Shown here: piece after piece, positions 9,801-20,647 of the stretch
Numbering within the stretch: the stretch's first letter is position 1
Layout of the letters: every line of letters begins with the position of its first letter
From: Phialophora verrucosa
Taxonomy: Eukaryota > Ascomycota > Eurotiomycetes > Chaetothyriales > Herpotrichiellaceae
Direction: 5' to 3'
Assembly: GCA_002099365.1 (NCBI GenBank)
Contig: MSED01000003.1
Coordinates: 1,240,001 to 1,304,000 of the forward strand
Length of the DNA: 64,000 nucleotides
Notes under the pieces: generated by a model
The model's database searches: none
The model's input: the letters and a program-made list of their open reading frames with translations, nothing else
Told to the model about the DNA's origin: nothing
Program-made: the position numbers and the translations under genes

Positions 9801-12273
9801 TTGGGGAGGCACCCCTGTGAACGACGTTTGCAGAGAGCGGGGTTTTATTGGGAGACTCCGGCTTTGAGGGAAGGGGCGTGATCTGCTTTGAAGGAGTACC
9901 CGGCTTGGTTCGCGAGGTCGATTTCACTGGTGTGGTATTATGGACATTGGCTTGTGGAGTGGTAGCTGATTTTGTAGCGCTGCGTTGCGATTTGGCTGAT
10001 GGTCGAGGTTTCAAGGCAAGACTCGGGCTTCCAGTTTCAGAGGCGATCGAGGCCCTGTGGTGTTGATACCTTGGTGTAGATCTCAGAGTGGTTTGTTCTG
10101 CGAGCGGGGGCTGTGGTGAATTCGACGACTCGTTCCGAGGGGGTACATCCATCGCTCGTTTATTACCGGGCAAAATACCTCCCACAGCCCTGGTCATATC
10201 CATAGCCATTGTCTGGTCTTCCCCGTCATCCTGCGGCTCTGACATTGCCCGCGGCGAGGCCGTGTTCTTATGCTCAAGATTCGATATCGCTGGCATTTTA
10301 CCAGGAAGAATGCCACCCACAGCTCTGGTTATGTCCATAGTCGTAGTTTGCTCTTCGTCCACATCGGCCTCGGGGAAGTTTTGCGTTTGATGAGAAAGAG
10401 ATTGTCGCTTCAACCGCTCGTTGCCGAACAGGATGCCACCGACAGCTCTTGTGGTATCCATGGCAATGGTCTGGTCCTCAACGTCTGTCCGTGGCTCGGT
10501 CTGCTCCTCAATGGGGGCCAGGATCCGACCAACAGCTCCGGTCATGTCCATGGCATCATTCTCATCAGCCATCTCAGATAGCATGGACTCCCGACGAGTC
10601 GCATTCAAGAGACCTCCAGCAGCATGTGTAAACTCCATACTGATATCTTCATCTGAGGCACGACTGTTCGTGGTATTGTCGGTTCCCCCGCCGATAATTC
10701 CTCCCTGCATGACAGTGAATTCCATAGTCTCATCCATGACAGACTCATTGACCGAAGATCGACGTCGACGAATGCCGCTTTTACGACGTGACTTCGCAGC
10801 ATTCTGTGAGGGCGACTGGCCAGTGACAATTCCCCCGACTGCATTTGTCACATCCATACTCATCTCATGACTCTGTTCTTCACCGTCGTCCCGGGGCCCG
10901 ACGTCGCCACCATCCTCCGCTGGTAGGGAGGGCAAGATTGGGTAGGCATTTTCCCGGTCATATATTGCGCTGTTGTCAACCTCTGCTGCCCGATTCAGCG
11001 CCCAGGGCCGGAAAGCATTCGTGACAGTGCCAGTTGCCATTTCCATTGGGAGATCGTCGCCATGTTCATCATGGTCAATACCACGAGTGCCAGCCTGATC
11101 TGCTGCTTGGCGAAGTCGATCCTCCAGACTAGAGTGAGAGCTCGACGCCGATTCCTCCGAATTCGTCGAATGCACAGTCGCTTCGTCCATGCTCATGGCA
11201 GTATCACCATCAGTATCCGACTCATCCGATGACTCAATGCCTTCCTCAACCTGCATTGGGCTGCTGTTGCTCGCAATATCTCCCGAAGGACTCGAGGAGT
11301 AAATCGACTCATCAGTGCCATCCATCATTGGTTCAGCGAGACCAGAACTTCTGCGGCGGCGTTTCTTTTGGTGCAGATCTCGTTGGTTTGCTGGGGATTC
11401 CTTGACCACGTCCTCTTCGGTCTGCGCAGTTGGGGTCGCAGGAGTCTGCACTCGTTCAGGTGACTGAAGCGACTTGACAGGGGATTGTTGCGCTGTCATG
11501 GACGACTGTCTTCTTGTGGAATTCGAGGCGGAACTTGTTGTCGAGTCTTCCGCAAGTTCCATCACACTCCAGGTATGCAAAGTAGCCTCGGGCGCGAATG
11601 ACACCCTACGGTTCGCCATTGATTTCCTCCTCGCAGCTCGTCGTTCAAGGATGGCTTCCTTTTCTGCCTGGCGTTGGCGTTCCTCCTCTAGTCCCAGCTC
11701 GATAGCCTCCGCGCTCTGCTCGGTCGCATTACTCTTTCGCGGCGATGGTCGTTTCATCGGGCTGAATGGATCCGCGACAGTCTCCGCGCCGGACAATGAC
11801 ACGTCTTTGCTATCTTGTCTGCTAGGACCGGGCGTGGAGAAATCAATCAAAAGCTCTTCAGCCGCATTCTTTGTTGGTGATTTTCCCTTCCCTGTGCTGC
11901 GTTTCCGCAGCTCGTCGAATGTAGGAATGGCTTTGGGCGGTGTTAAAGGTATTGTAGGCTTTAAGATCGACTTGATTTGAAAGGGTGTTATTGCCTGTCG
12001 AGAGTCAATAAAGCGCCTTCAACGACAACAAGCGGGCATTACCTTTGTGGTGTTCCCAGATGATTCTGTCAGAGCTTCGAGCCCCCCGGGGCCCAGACTT
12101 TTGCCTCGTTGCTTCCTCTTTGCAGCCTTAGCTTCCCTATCTTGGGCTCTGAGGGCAGCAATATCAGTTGTCGCATTGTCCCGTGAAGCGGATCCCCTGG
12201 TTGATGGCATCAGGGCAATGGATTGTCGGGACTTGGGTCTGCTTGACCGCGGGCTAGTGCTAGAGTCGGCCAT
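6898..12273 (-). CDS. SPC7: Kinetochore scaffold Spc7/KNL1, 2 exons
   Basis: Exon 1 is 12273-12043 and exon 2 is 11994-6898, with a 48-bp intron at 11995-12042; 1775 aa. Spc7 is the fungal KNL1 of the outer-kinetochore KMN network, recruiting Bub1/Bub3 and PP1 for the spindle checkpoint. Both PP1-docking motifs are visible: SILK (about residues 86-89, just after the splice) and RVSF (about 204). Seven MELT-type repeats lie at about residues 455-690, each with an extended consensus (for example MDMTRAVGGILPG and MDITRAVGGILPG). The C-terminal third has a long coiled coil (about 1290-1480) followed by the Spc7/RWD-type globular region that binds Mis12. The middle is Ser/Thr-rich and disordered, with many SP sites. 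It is divergent from RPS11 over a 332-bp shared promoter. Confidence 0.95.
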
Positions 12274-12605
12274 CGCAATGCGATTTAACCCCTAGAAAGC
12301 TCATTCACGGCAGATCCGTCGAAAAGAGGTGCGTTAGGTAGGAATGATGTTTGTTCCAAGAAGGTTCACTTCCCACGCGTCCCACTAGTATTACATAACG
12401 CGGCAGAAGAGAAGCTAAACCAGAAAGAGCAGAAGGATAAACACCAAGCCACGTGATGGAATTTTCGTCGCACTTGCCTATCTGGTCCGCAGCACTGCCA
12501 AGATTCAATTTTCTCAGCCCACAGTGCGAAAGCCGATCGCAGTACTACACACCCAGGACACTTTCATTGTGAACGTCGCTTCTTCCCTGTCAACAACCCG
12601 CAACC
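12274..12605. promoter_or_regulatory. Shared promoter between SPC7 and RPS11
   Basis: This 332-bp gap separates two divergent genes and must hold both promoters. A CACGTG E-box sits at 12450-12455. In fungi this site can bind Cbf1 or other bHLH factors; its use here is inference. Confidence 0.5.
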
Positions 12606-13268
12606 ATGGCGACCGAGTTGACAGTCCAGTCCGAACGCGCCTACCAAAAGCAGCCTCACATCTTCCTCAACTCCAAGTCAAAGGGCGCAAAGAGCAGGAA
12701 GGTCGGCAAGGGTGGTCGAAGATGGTACAAGGATGTCGGCTTGGGCTTCAGAACACCAAAGACGGCGATTGAGGGGTCATACATCGGTCAGTGTTTTCAT
12801 CCCCACAGCATTACGCTGGATGTGGCCTTCAGGATCAAGAACAACGAGCGATTGAAACGTGGGTGAGCTGGATCTGACGAGTTTTCCCATCCACAGACAA
12901 GAAATGCCCCTTCACTGGCATGGTCTCCATCCGAGGACGTATCCTCACCGGCACCGTCGTTTCCACCAAGATGCACCGAACCTTGATCATCCGTCGAGAA
13001 TATCTCCACTTCGTCCCCAAGTACGCCAGATATGAGAAGAGACACAAGAACCTGGCTGCGCACGTTTCCCCAGCTTTCCGTGTCGAGGAGGGTGATACCG
13101 TCACTGTGGGCCAATGCAGACCCTTGAGCAAGACAGTAAGATGGCTCCAAAATTTGGGGATTTATCAAAGGAGTGAGGAACTGACATAGTGGAAACTAGG
13201 TCCGATTCAACGTTCTTCGTGTGTTGCCCAGAACCGGCAAGGCTGTCAAGTCGTTCCAAAAGTTCTAG
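12606..13268 (+). CDS. RPS11: 40S ribosomal protein S11 (uS17), 3 exons
   Basis: Exons 12606-12786, 12897-13135 and 13200-13268 give 162 aa, the normal eukaryotic S11 length. uS17 is an early-binding small-subunit protein contacting 18S rRNA. The N-terminal eukaryotic extension (TELTVQSERAYQKQPHIF) and the OB-fold core with CPFTGMVSIRGRILTGTVVS, MHRTLIIRREYLH and GDTVTVGQCRPLSKT are all recognisable. The introns are 110 and 64 bp, with GTCAGT and GTAAGA donors. The ATG has a good context (CAACCATGG). It is expected to be highly expressed and growth-regulated with other ribosomal protein genes. Confidence 0.97.
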
Positions 13269-13644
13269 GTGCGGGGGGGTTCGAGTGTTCCGGGAGCTGT
13301 GATACAATGCGAGCATGCTGTTGTTGCATCAGGAACAAATGCCACCTGTAGGGCAATTGAGAAAAGCACAAGCATACGGCGTACGATCAGGATCTGCAGA
13401 AGGACTGAAGGACTATTTCCAGGGTCACAAAGAACAGATCAGATGAAAGATATGTTGCCAGCACTTTAGGGCTGGTGCCAGGTCCACGCGAGCCATTGCG
13501 GTATGCGTGAAACAATCAAGATCAATCAAGATTCAGATCGTGGCTCTAGATTGCGGTGTTCTCTGCTTGGACGAGGTCCTCTATCAACACTGACTCTCGC
13601 AGCAACGTACGAAATCTTGATAGGTCCACCCGCCGTCGTCCATC
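13269..13644. other. Intergenic 3' region between convergent RPS11 and OYE gene
   Basis: 376 bp; 3' UTR space for two convergent genes. No further signal seen. Confidence 0.6.
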
Positions 13645-15249
13645 TCAAGCCGCCAAATAGGCAAAGCCAGCTTCAGCCTTCAACGGTGCATACCCTGAAC
13701 TATCCACCTTGGGCAAGACGCTGATCTTTCTCTCCGTTTCCTTCTCGTGGGCCTCAATCCACCTCTTCACCTCAGCCTCCACGGACCAATCACTGACCAA
13801 GTCGTCCCCATGCCCAATTTGATGTAACTGTGTGCCACTACTCTGCGTGTTCAGCGGCAGTGGGACATAGTTCTCTATCGCGCCAGTGGCCTTTCCCTCT
13901 AGGATCTCCTTGACCAGGTAAGGCTCCGCGGCCAGGGGCCTACCAATGCCTATGCCATCGCAAGCGCCATCCTCAATCGCTTTGACCATGCCCGCAGCCG
14001 TGCGAAGCCCACCCGTCACGTAGACTTTCGTCTTCTTCAGCAGCGGACGAATCATCTCGGCAAACTCGATGAAATAGGCCTCCCGTGCAATCGTGCTCTG
14101 TTTCTTGTGTTCGAAGGCCCTCCCCTCGAAGGTCCCTCCACTGAGGTCGACGAAATCCACCCTCGCTTCTTCGAGCTTGATGCACAAGTCGCGTGCATCT
14201 TCCGGCGTGGTTCCCTTATCCTGAAACTCGACGCTATTCAGCTTCACGCAGATGATGAAGCCCGGGTCGGGGACACGCCGGTGAATCTCGTCGATGATTT
14301 CAAACACGATGCGCGACCGGTTGTTCAAGTCGCCCCCGTACTCGTCCGTGCGCCGGTTCGTGGTCGGACTGAGGAATTGGGCGAGGAGATAGCCGTGCGC
14401 GCAATGGACTAAAAGTAAACGGGAATCGTCAATGACGGTCGCTCTTTAAAGGCGAGGTCGCCGACTACTCACCTTGGACGCCATCAAAGCCGGCCTTCCA
14501 GCACAGATAGGCGCTCTCGCCCCAGATCTTCACCATCTCCTTGATCTCCGGCACCGTCATGGGCCGGGGCTTCGCAAACTCGTTCCCCGCCCATTTGATC
14601 GCCAGATGCACGTCACTCGCACTGATGGGATTGGGGTTCAAATACTTGTTGCCCTGCCTGCCCGGGTGGGAGAGCTGGGCCACGATCAACGACCCCTGGG
14701 CCTTCGCCACGGAGGTGACTTCCTTGAACTTGGCGATGCGACCGTCGTGGTCGTCCACGATGATAGGGTTGCCGTATGCTTCGACGGCATCGTAGCGGAC
14801 CATTGTGTTTCCCGAGACGATGATGCCAATATTTCCCTCCCCCCACCGGCGGTAGAGGTGGAGGTACTCTGGGGAGGGGACGCCGCGGGCGGACTTTGTG
14901 TGCCTTATGTGTCAGTAGTGGCTTTCATACGGGATGAAGGAACGAAGGAAGGGGATCGACGGGATGAAAAGCAGAGATGAACCGAACAGCAATGAGATGG
15001 GCTCACTCATACAATGTCTTCACCCTCTTTGTTCCAATAGCACAACCGTTCCGTCATGGGTGCTTTGAGGAACCTGTTCTTGGCCGTCCGGCCCGAAAAG
15101 GCAAACGTGACGGGCTCCTTGAGGATGGACACGTCCACCGGCTTGGACTGGGCTCGTATATGCCCTCGATTTGCCGGGACGTTGTTCTTTTCATGGTTGA
15201 CTCCATCTGCCACCGGGTCGGCCTTGATGGTCGAAGTATCGTACTCCAT
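13645..15249 (-). CDS. Old Yellow Enzyme-type NADH:flavin oxidoreductase, 3 exons
   Basis: Exons 15249-15013, 14893-14473 and 14408-13645 give 473 aa. The family is an FMN-binding TIM barrel that reduces activated alkenes or acts as an NADH oxidase with NAD(P)H. The barrel runs nearly the full length: LKAPMTERLCYWNKEGED (N-terminal FMN strand), IGIIVSGNTMVRYDA, LIVAQLSHPGRQG, then across intron 2 FDGVQVHCAHGYLLAQFLSP and NRRTDEYGGDLNNRSR. The C-terminal phosphate-binding strand reads VYVTGGLRTAAGMVKAI...GIGRPLAAEP. The HCAH pair is the expected substrate-binding spot. About 40 residues precede the barrel. Closest in layout to the fungal NADH oxidase-like subgroup, not to the classical 400-residue OYE. 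Substrate unknown. No pathway partner lies next to it. Confidence 0.88.
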
Positions 15250-15808
15250 GGCTGGCTGGCTGAATAACTGGCAGAGACGGTTCTTCTTGCTTTTTCTCCG
15301 TCGCTCGCTTGCCTGCTTTGACGCGCCGGACTACCAGGCGAGTATGGTAGGGAGAATGTAGTTAGTACCTTGGTCTAGCTGTGCTGTGCTTATACTCGAT
15401 CTGAAGCTTATATCCCAGGTCTCAAATATTGTTCACGAGCATTAATAATGCTGTCGCCTCAACGTCGAATTTTACAGTCTGCCTGAACGGGATGCACGCT
15501 GGATATCCGAGGTGTTCTCCCCGAGATCGTCGTCGCCATGGATGAGACTTCCCATTGGGTCCTCGAAGTGTATGTTCCTCGGCATTGCTTCTCCAAGAGC
15601 GTCTCTGAAGTTGGAATTGGGAGAACAAGGTCGCCTTCGGACCGCTCGAGGCACAGGTCCAGGTTGGGGAACAACTGGGGGAAGCGGAGGTGAAAAAGTG
15701 GGCCCGTCTTGATGTTTTGTTATAGGATTTACCAGCAATAAAAATGTTCTGATTCGTCGCACAGATTGACAGTTCCTTAGTGTGTAAGTCTTGCTCGATC
15801 GCGCCAAC
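15250..15808. other. Upstream region of OYE gene up to tRNA-like locus
   Basis: About 560 bp with the OYE promoter. Overlapping small open frames on the minus strand (15422-15807) show no conserved sequence. Nothing further seen. Confidence 0.5.
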
Positions 15809-15922
15809 AGTTACTTGAAACTAACAAGTACCAGAGTGGTTCATCACGTCTCCTTTACAGGTGCCCATTGAAGGGTTTGAATACCACGGAGAAGGTCGTG
15901 GGTTCGATCCCCACAGGAACTA
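15809..15922 (+). tRNA. tRNA-Val(UAC)-like gene with 27-bp intron; 5' part aberrant
   Basis: The 3' two thirds fold as a tRNA. The anticodon stem is TCTCC (15849-15853) with GGAGA (15888-15892), and the loop TTTACA/C has anticodon TAC at 15856-15858. The loop is interrupted after position 37 by an intron (15860-15886), the normal eukaryotic site. The T arm is perfect (GTGGG 15898-15902, loop TTCGATC, CCCAC 15910-15914) and carries a consensus B box. The 3' acceptor strand is AGGAACT at 15915-15921 with discriminator A, then a T-run (pol III stop) within 5 bp. The best 5' acceptor match is AGTTACT at 15809-15815 (6 of 7 pairs), but that leaves about 14 extra bases before the D loop and no good D stem. 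A nearer start at 15828 has two acceptor mismatches. It may be a pseudogene or unusually built. Confidence 0.6.
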
Positions 15923-16325
15923 TTTTTGCTGTTTTTGCCGTTCCGGCCCCTTATAGTCGGTATAGGTTGTGTGGCACACGAGGGCAGGTAAGCAATAAAT
16001 CCACCACCCAGCGGTAAAGGGAAACGGCCAGCGGCATGCCAGACATCGAGTTGGCTAAGAGAACTGCGGCGGAGGGCTTCATGTCCCGCAATTACACTAT
16101 CCCATCCTCCTGCTCCTACACATGCCTAAAGTGCCTTTGAAGACAATGGCAAGTATCTCCGTGGACGTTGCTCACTCCTTTCCCCTGTGAAATACTGGAT
16201 TTCGAACGTGAGCGGGTCGTTTACATGAGGATCCCACGCCACTACGCGACCCGAGCTCTGTCCCGTGTATCAAGACACGAGACACCATGCATGGCAAACG
16301 GATCTAGCGTAACGGCTTGCAGATG
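15923..16325. other. Intergenic between tRNA-like locus and RTT10 3' end
   Basis: About 400 bp. It begins with a T-rich tract (pol III terminator of the tRNA-like locus). Nothing else seen. Confidence 0.5.
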
Positions 16326-19300
16326 CTAAAGGGCCTCAACGAGTTGGCATCTTGCCTGGACCTTCTCATCCTGTTTCGCTGTAATGTCCACCAACTCCAT
16401 CCCCACTCCGATAACCAAAATCCTGCAAGCACGCCCAGCTGCTCGGGTACCGTGGTCTCGAGCCCCGCCGATATACTGAGTGTGTTCGTCCACAATCTCA
16501 ATTCCACTTACGTCGGCAACGCCTGTCCACGCATGCCCTACTAGCTCGACCTGCAAGGCCTCGAACAGCACATCGTCTTTGATTTGCTCAGAAGAGTCGA
16601 CGAGCGCTTCTTGGAGGTTTATGTCAGTTCTCCAGACCTTGACACGCTGGTCGTTTGCCACGGTGATAATCCACGCTGACCAGCTTGTTGGAGTACTCCT
16701 GACGCATACGATCTTCAGGGCGGTGACAGCGGCAGCGTGGGCGCCGGGAACAACGATCGTTTGGAACCGGTGGTCGGTATCTTCTTTCACAAGACTCTTA
16801 TTTCTAGATTTAAGTGACGGTTGAGCACGGGATGTCAGGACTGTTAGACCCAGGGCGTTGTCGTCACCGCCCGTTGCGATGAGGCGACCTTCTGAGCCGA
16901 TGGCCATGACGTCCATTGCTAGAATGCTGCTCTGGTGCAGCTTGTGGACTTCCATTCGCCACTGTGGCGCCGTCCACGTATTTGTGCCGGAATGAGTCGA
17001 ACCATCCCAGGAATCGAGAAGGTTCAGATTCACGTATCCGTTTGTGCCTGCAGACAAGACATACGTCTGATCGGTGGCAGGCCCAGAGAGAGGTGGGAGG
17101 AAGAGAGCCTGCATGACGCAGAACGAACCATAGCTAATTTGTTGCAGTGTTTCGAACGTGCCTTTGTTGCGCGTCGACGACGTAGTATACCGCAGGATCC
17201 TAGCCTTGCCGTTTGAATAGGCTAGCACAACTGTATGCGCCTCGACTTTGGCTCCAGCGTTCTCGAGCCATGAATCGAACGCCATGAGTCGAGCATCTGA
17301 ATCTTCTTCCTCAGTTGGCATGACATCCCACAGTACAACTCCTACGCTAATGCATGGTACATGCAAGTCGACTTTCCACACATAGAATTCTTCACATCCG
17401 GCACTGCTGAAGAGATAATGTCCTGACGGAGAGAATTGCAGATGCTGAATGCCCGTCGTATGCCTTTTCAGGTTTGCAAGGGACTGAAATTCGGGACTTA
17501 CGTCTGCCTGTGGTTGGCCTGTCGCCCGTGAGATGGTGGACGCTGGAGACTTAGCAATGGTGAAAAGTTGAATGTTAGTGTCCTCGGCTCCAGTAGCCAC
17601 AAGTATTCGGCCATCTTGCTCCTTGCCAGCCCCGGCATACGGCGATGGACTTCGTGCCATAGCCTTGATCTCGCGCCCATGGCTTCCTCGCTGAATCAGT
17701 TTATGGCTAGAACCGTTGCTGTGATGCCAGTTGAATTCGCCCGCTTTGGTCCAGACAAAAGACTTCGCATCACTCCCGGCAGCAGACGCAGACTCATCTC
17801 TGAAGGACCAGCTTCGATGAGGGCCACCACATTCGACTGATAGAATTTCGGACTGTTGGGTTTCATTCCACACGACGAACAAGGTGGACCTAAAGCCATA
17901 TAGGATCAGATCTGTCCGCTGAAGCTGATGTGTAGAGGCAGAATCTTCTGAAGTGGCGAAATAAGCTCCCTCAGTGTTGAGGCCGAATGGGGATGGTGAG
18001 AGGTGAACAACAGACACCTGAGGCTGGACTCCGCTGACGAGAGACAGGCCCTCGAGTCGATGAAGGGCATAATTTCCGTCACGACCGGTTGTGAGTATAT
18101 GTATCGTCCCTATCCCAGTCTCGATGTCTGCATCGGGGCGGACAACAGAGATGGAACTAAGACTCTCCGTGCCATGGACGTGACGGAGGCAGTATGCTTC
18201 TTGAGACGTTGCGGACTCAGGGGTCACACCAGAGTATAGCGCAAGGGCACCAGCGCGAGAGCCGAGAAGCAATATTCGGCTCGTTTGGTCGTAACAGCAT
18301 GCTGTGATGGTAAAAGTCTCTGGCATCCTCAGAGCTGTCTGGCTCGTCCAAATTGAACCTTCTTCCATGTGGAACCAAAGTATAACCGGCGTTTTGTCCG
18401 TCAAGACAGCGACAACGCAAGTCACCGAACTCCGAAACCTAGTAAACTGTTGCCCGGCAATTTTCATCCACGAAATTCCGTGATTGAGGTTGCATGATAT
18501 AGGCAACAGTGTCTCTCGACCTTTTAGCAGAGCGTGAAGGCCACCTCTCTGATGGGCAATGAGGACTAAACCACGTTCCTCAGCTAAGCAGAGTGTCAAA
18601 CCACCCTTCACTGGAGCCCCCTGCAGTTGGCGCCATTGCATCTCCCCATCTCCGAATGTTAGCCGGAAGAGATGTCCTTGATCCGTAGTTGCCAGGCATT
18701 CCTGATGATTCAAAAGTACATAGTTCTTCAACGCCAGGGATGTTGTGATGTCCTTGAAAGGAACAGCGATCGTGAGGTGACTCACTCTGACGTTTTCGGG
18801 TGTGTCGAATCTTCTAGATATTATTTGTCCGTCTGCGCCACCGGTATATACGAGAATACCATGCTCATCATTTCGCTGGCACATAGACCAAGCATTCTTT
18901 CCAAAGTGACGCCGGTCGCTAGCAAATGGTCCAAGGCTGGCGGTCAGGCCAGTTTCGCCGTTAGAATCAGTGCCCAACTCGGCAGTCCACATTTGGCAGG
19001 CACCATCTTCACCCCTCGAGAGCAGTAAGACGCTATGACCCGAGTTGTAAGTCCGTGTTGTTACGAATTCGACATCCCAGATGCGGGAGAGATGGCCCCA
19101 TGCGGATGCAACGTGAGCTTGGCTGGCGTGATGTACAGGCCCAAAGCCGGTCGTGGTTGAAGCGATTTCACAGGGACCTTCGTTGTGGTCATTCCGATCA
19201 CAATCACTGATATCCCAGATTCTTACCGTGCGATCATCGGAGCAGCTCGCTAGCAAGCGTTTGTGGGTTCCCGCCAGACCGAACGCTTCCGAGATTGAGA

Positions 19301-20041
19301 CTCCGAAAACAGAACCCTTATGTCCCCGGAAGACATGTCTCAGAGAGGGCACCCACTGCCGACCATCTTCTCTCCTGCGGCATGTCCAAACCAGGATCTC
19401 CCCAAAGGCTGTTCCGGATGCGACGGTCACCAAATCAGGCTCGGCAGTGGAAAGACATCCAGAGTAGAGGAAAGACCCCGGACCGTTAATAGTCAAAATC
19501 CTGTCGCGTTGAGGAGATTCTTCTACGGCGATACAGGAAGTTGGTATTCTCAGCAGGCGATTGTGTGCGGTAAGCAGCAACACATGATTGGGAAGAAAGG
19601 CTGCACTCAAGACCCAGTCGGAGCACGTCTGCTGCTCTGCCAGCCTGAGGCACGGAATGGTATTGAGGAAGCCCACTGCATGTTCCTCAAGCGTCACGCT
19701 GCCAAGTCTCAGCAGTGCACCACCCCAAACCACGAGGGTGGTTCGACGAAGCGCATCTGGACTTGCCTCATTATCCAGCACCTTAATCCCAAGCACTGGC
19801 TGAGTCTCAAAGACCCGCGTTGACGACACTCGAGTATGTTCTACGTCGTAGATATGCAGATATGGGCCTTGACCCGCCACCAACCACGGCAATCCATCAA
19901 CCAGGATCGATGCGAGAGCCGTGACTGGGAGACAAGCGGCTCGCGACTGCGATGGTCAGAAGAAGCTGTTTCACGGAGATAGTACAAGCACCGTACCTCT
20001 AAAATACATTCTGTCATTGAAACGCGCCGAGAAAAGTCCAA
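16326..20041 (-). CDS. RTT10: WD-repeat protein Rtt10/Trm734/WDR6, 2 exons
   Basis: Exon 1 is 20041-19997 (15 codons; an in-frame ATG at 20017 is an alternative start). Exon 2 is 19946-16326, after a 50-bp intron. Total 1221 aa. In yeast and human this protein partners the Trm7/FTSJ1 methyltransferase for 2'-O-methylation of tRNA position 34. The splice yields the family-like N-terminus ILESRAACLPVTALASIL, then VAGQGPYLHIYD. Blade motifs include LLASCSDDRTVRIWDISD, HVASAWGHLSRIWDVEF, LIATGGDDNALGLTVL and ITVANDQRVKVW. The length and the spread of repeats over the whole chain match Rtt10 (two or more beta propellers). It is divergent from the KMT6-type gene across 606 bp. Confidence 0.85.
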
Positions 20042-20647
20042 TGGCCAGACAGATCATTTGCAGGTGAAGAGCAACAAAATGAATCTGGAGTGACATGCGC
20101 ATCGAGACGTGAAATTTGTGAGCGGACGCACTACCGCGCTTCTGCTTCGCCGTAGCACGCTTCGGGTGTGCAATGATCCGCTGTGGATCGTACGAGCAGG
20201 CACGTACTTCACTCTGGGAAACGTCGGTGGCTTCGACGTCGATGAACTTGGTAATGGTGACATTGCCTTGGGCGAGGAACGGAGCTTTACTGATGCCTCG
20301 CTTAGTATCTATTCCCTGTTCGCAACGGAGTACTTTCCAGGAGTGGTTGCGGTTTAAAGCGGCAGTGGCGGTGCGTGCCAAGACATTTCAACTGTCAATA
20401 CCGAATAATACCAAACGCCGTTAAGGGCGTCGTGTGCGGACACGCGTTCGAAACGCGCTTGTTATTTACAGAGACCTTGAGACAGACTAAGCAATTCCGT
20501 AGCATCTGTCAGGCGTCGCCGATTGACGTACAACTGGGAGATCTGGTTCTCCTGAAACTGTCAATTCGCGTTCACTTCAGCATGACTTTCATGGGCCTCA
20601 AAAGGGCGGCTGACGGATAGAAAGTTGCAAAACGTGGATCAGGCTGG
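20042..20647. promoter_or_regulatory. Shared promoter between RTT10 and KMT6-type gene
   Basis: This 606-bp gap holds the promoters of two divergent genes. At 20410-20455 three small hairpins follow each other (stems ACGCC/GGCGT, CGTGT/ACACG and CGCGTT/AACGCG). I could not fit them to a complete tRNA. No protein-coding exon seen. Confidence 0.5.

Noticed and set aside
15422..15807. Minus-strand frames upstream of the tRNA-like locus
   Set aside because: Three overlapping frames of similar length on one strand, none with conserved features.
20404..20475. Second tRNA-like structure with a B-box-like GTTCGAAAC
   Set aside because: T arm and a 6-of-7 acceptor can be drawn, but only about 30 bases lie between them, too few for D and anticodon arms.
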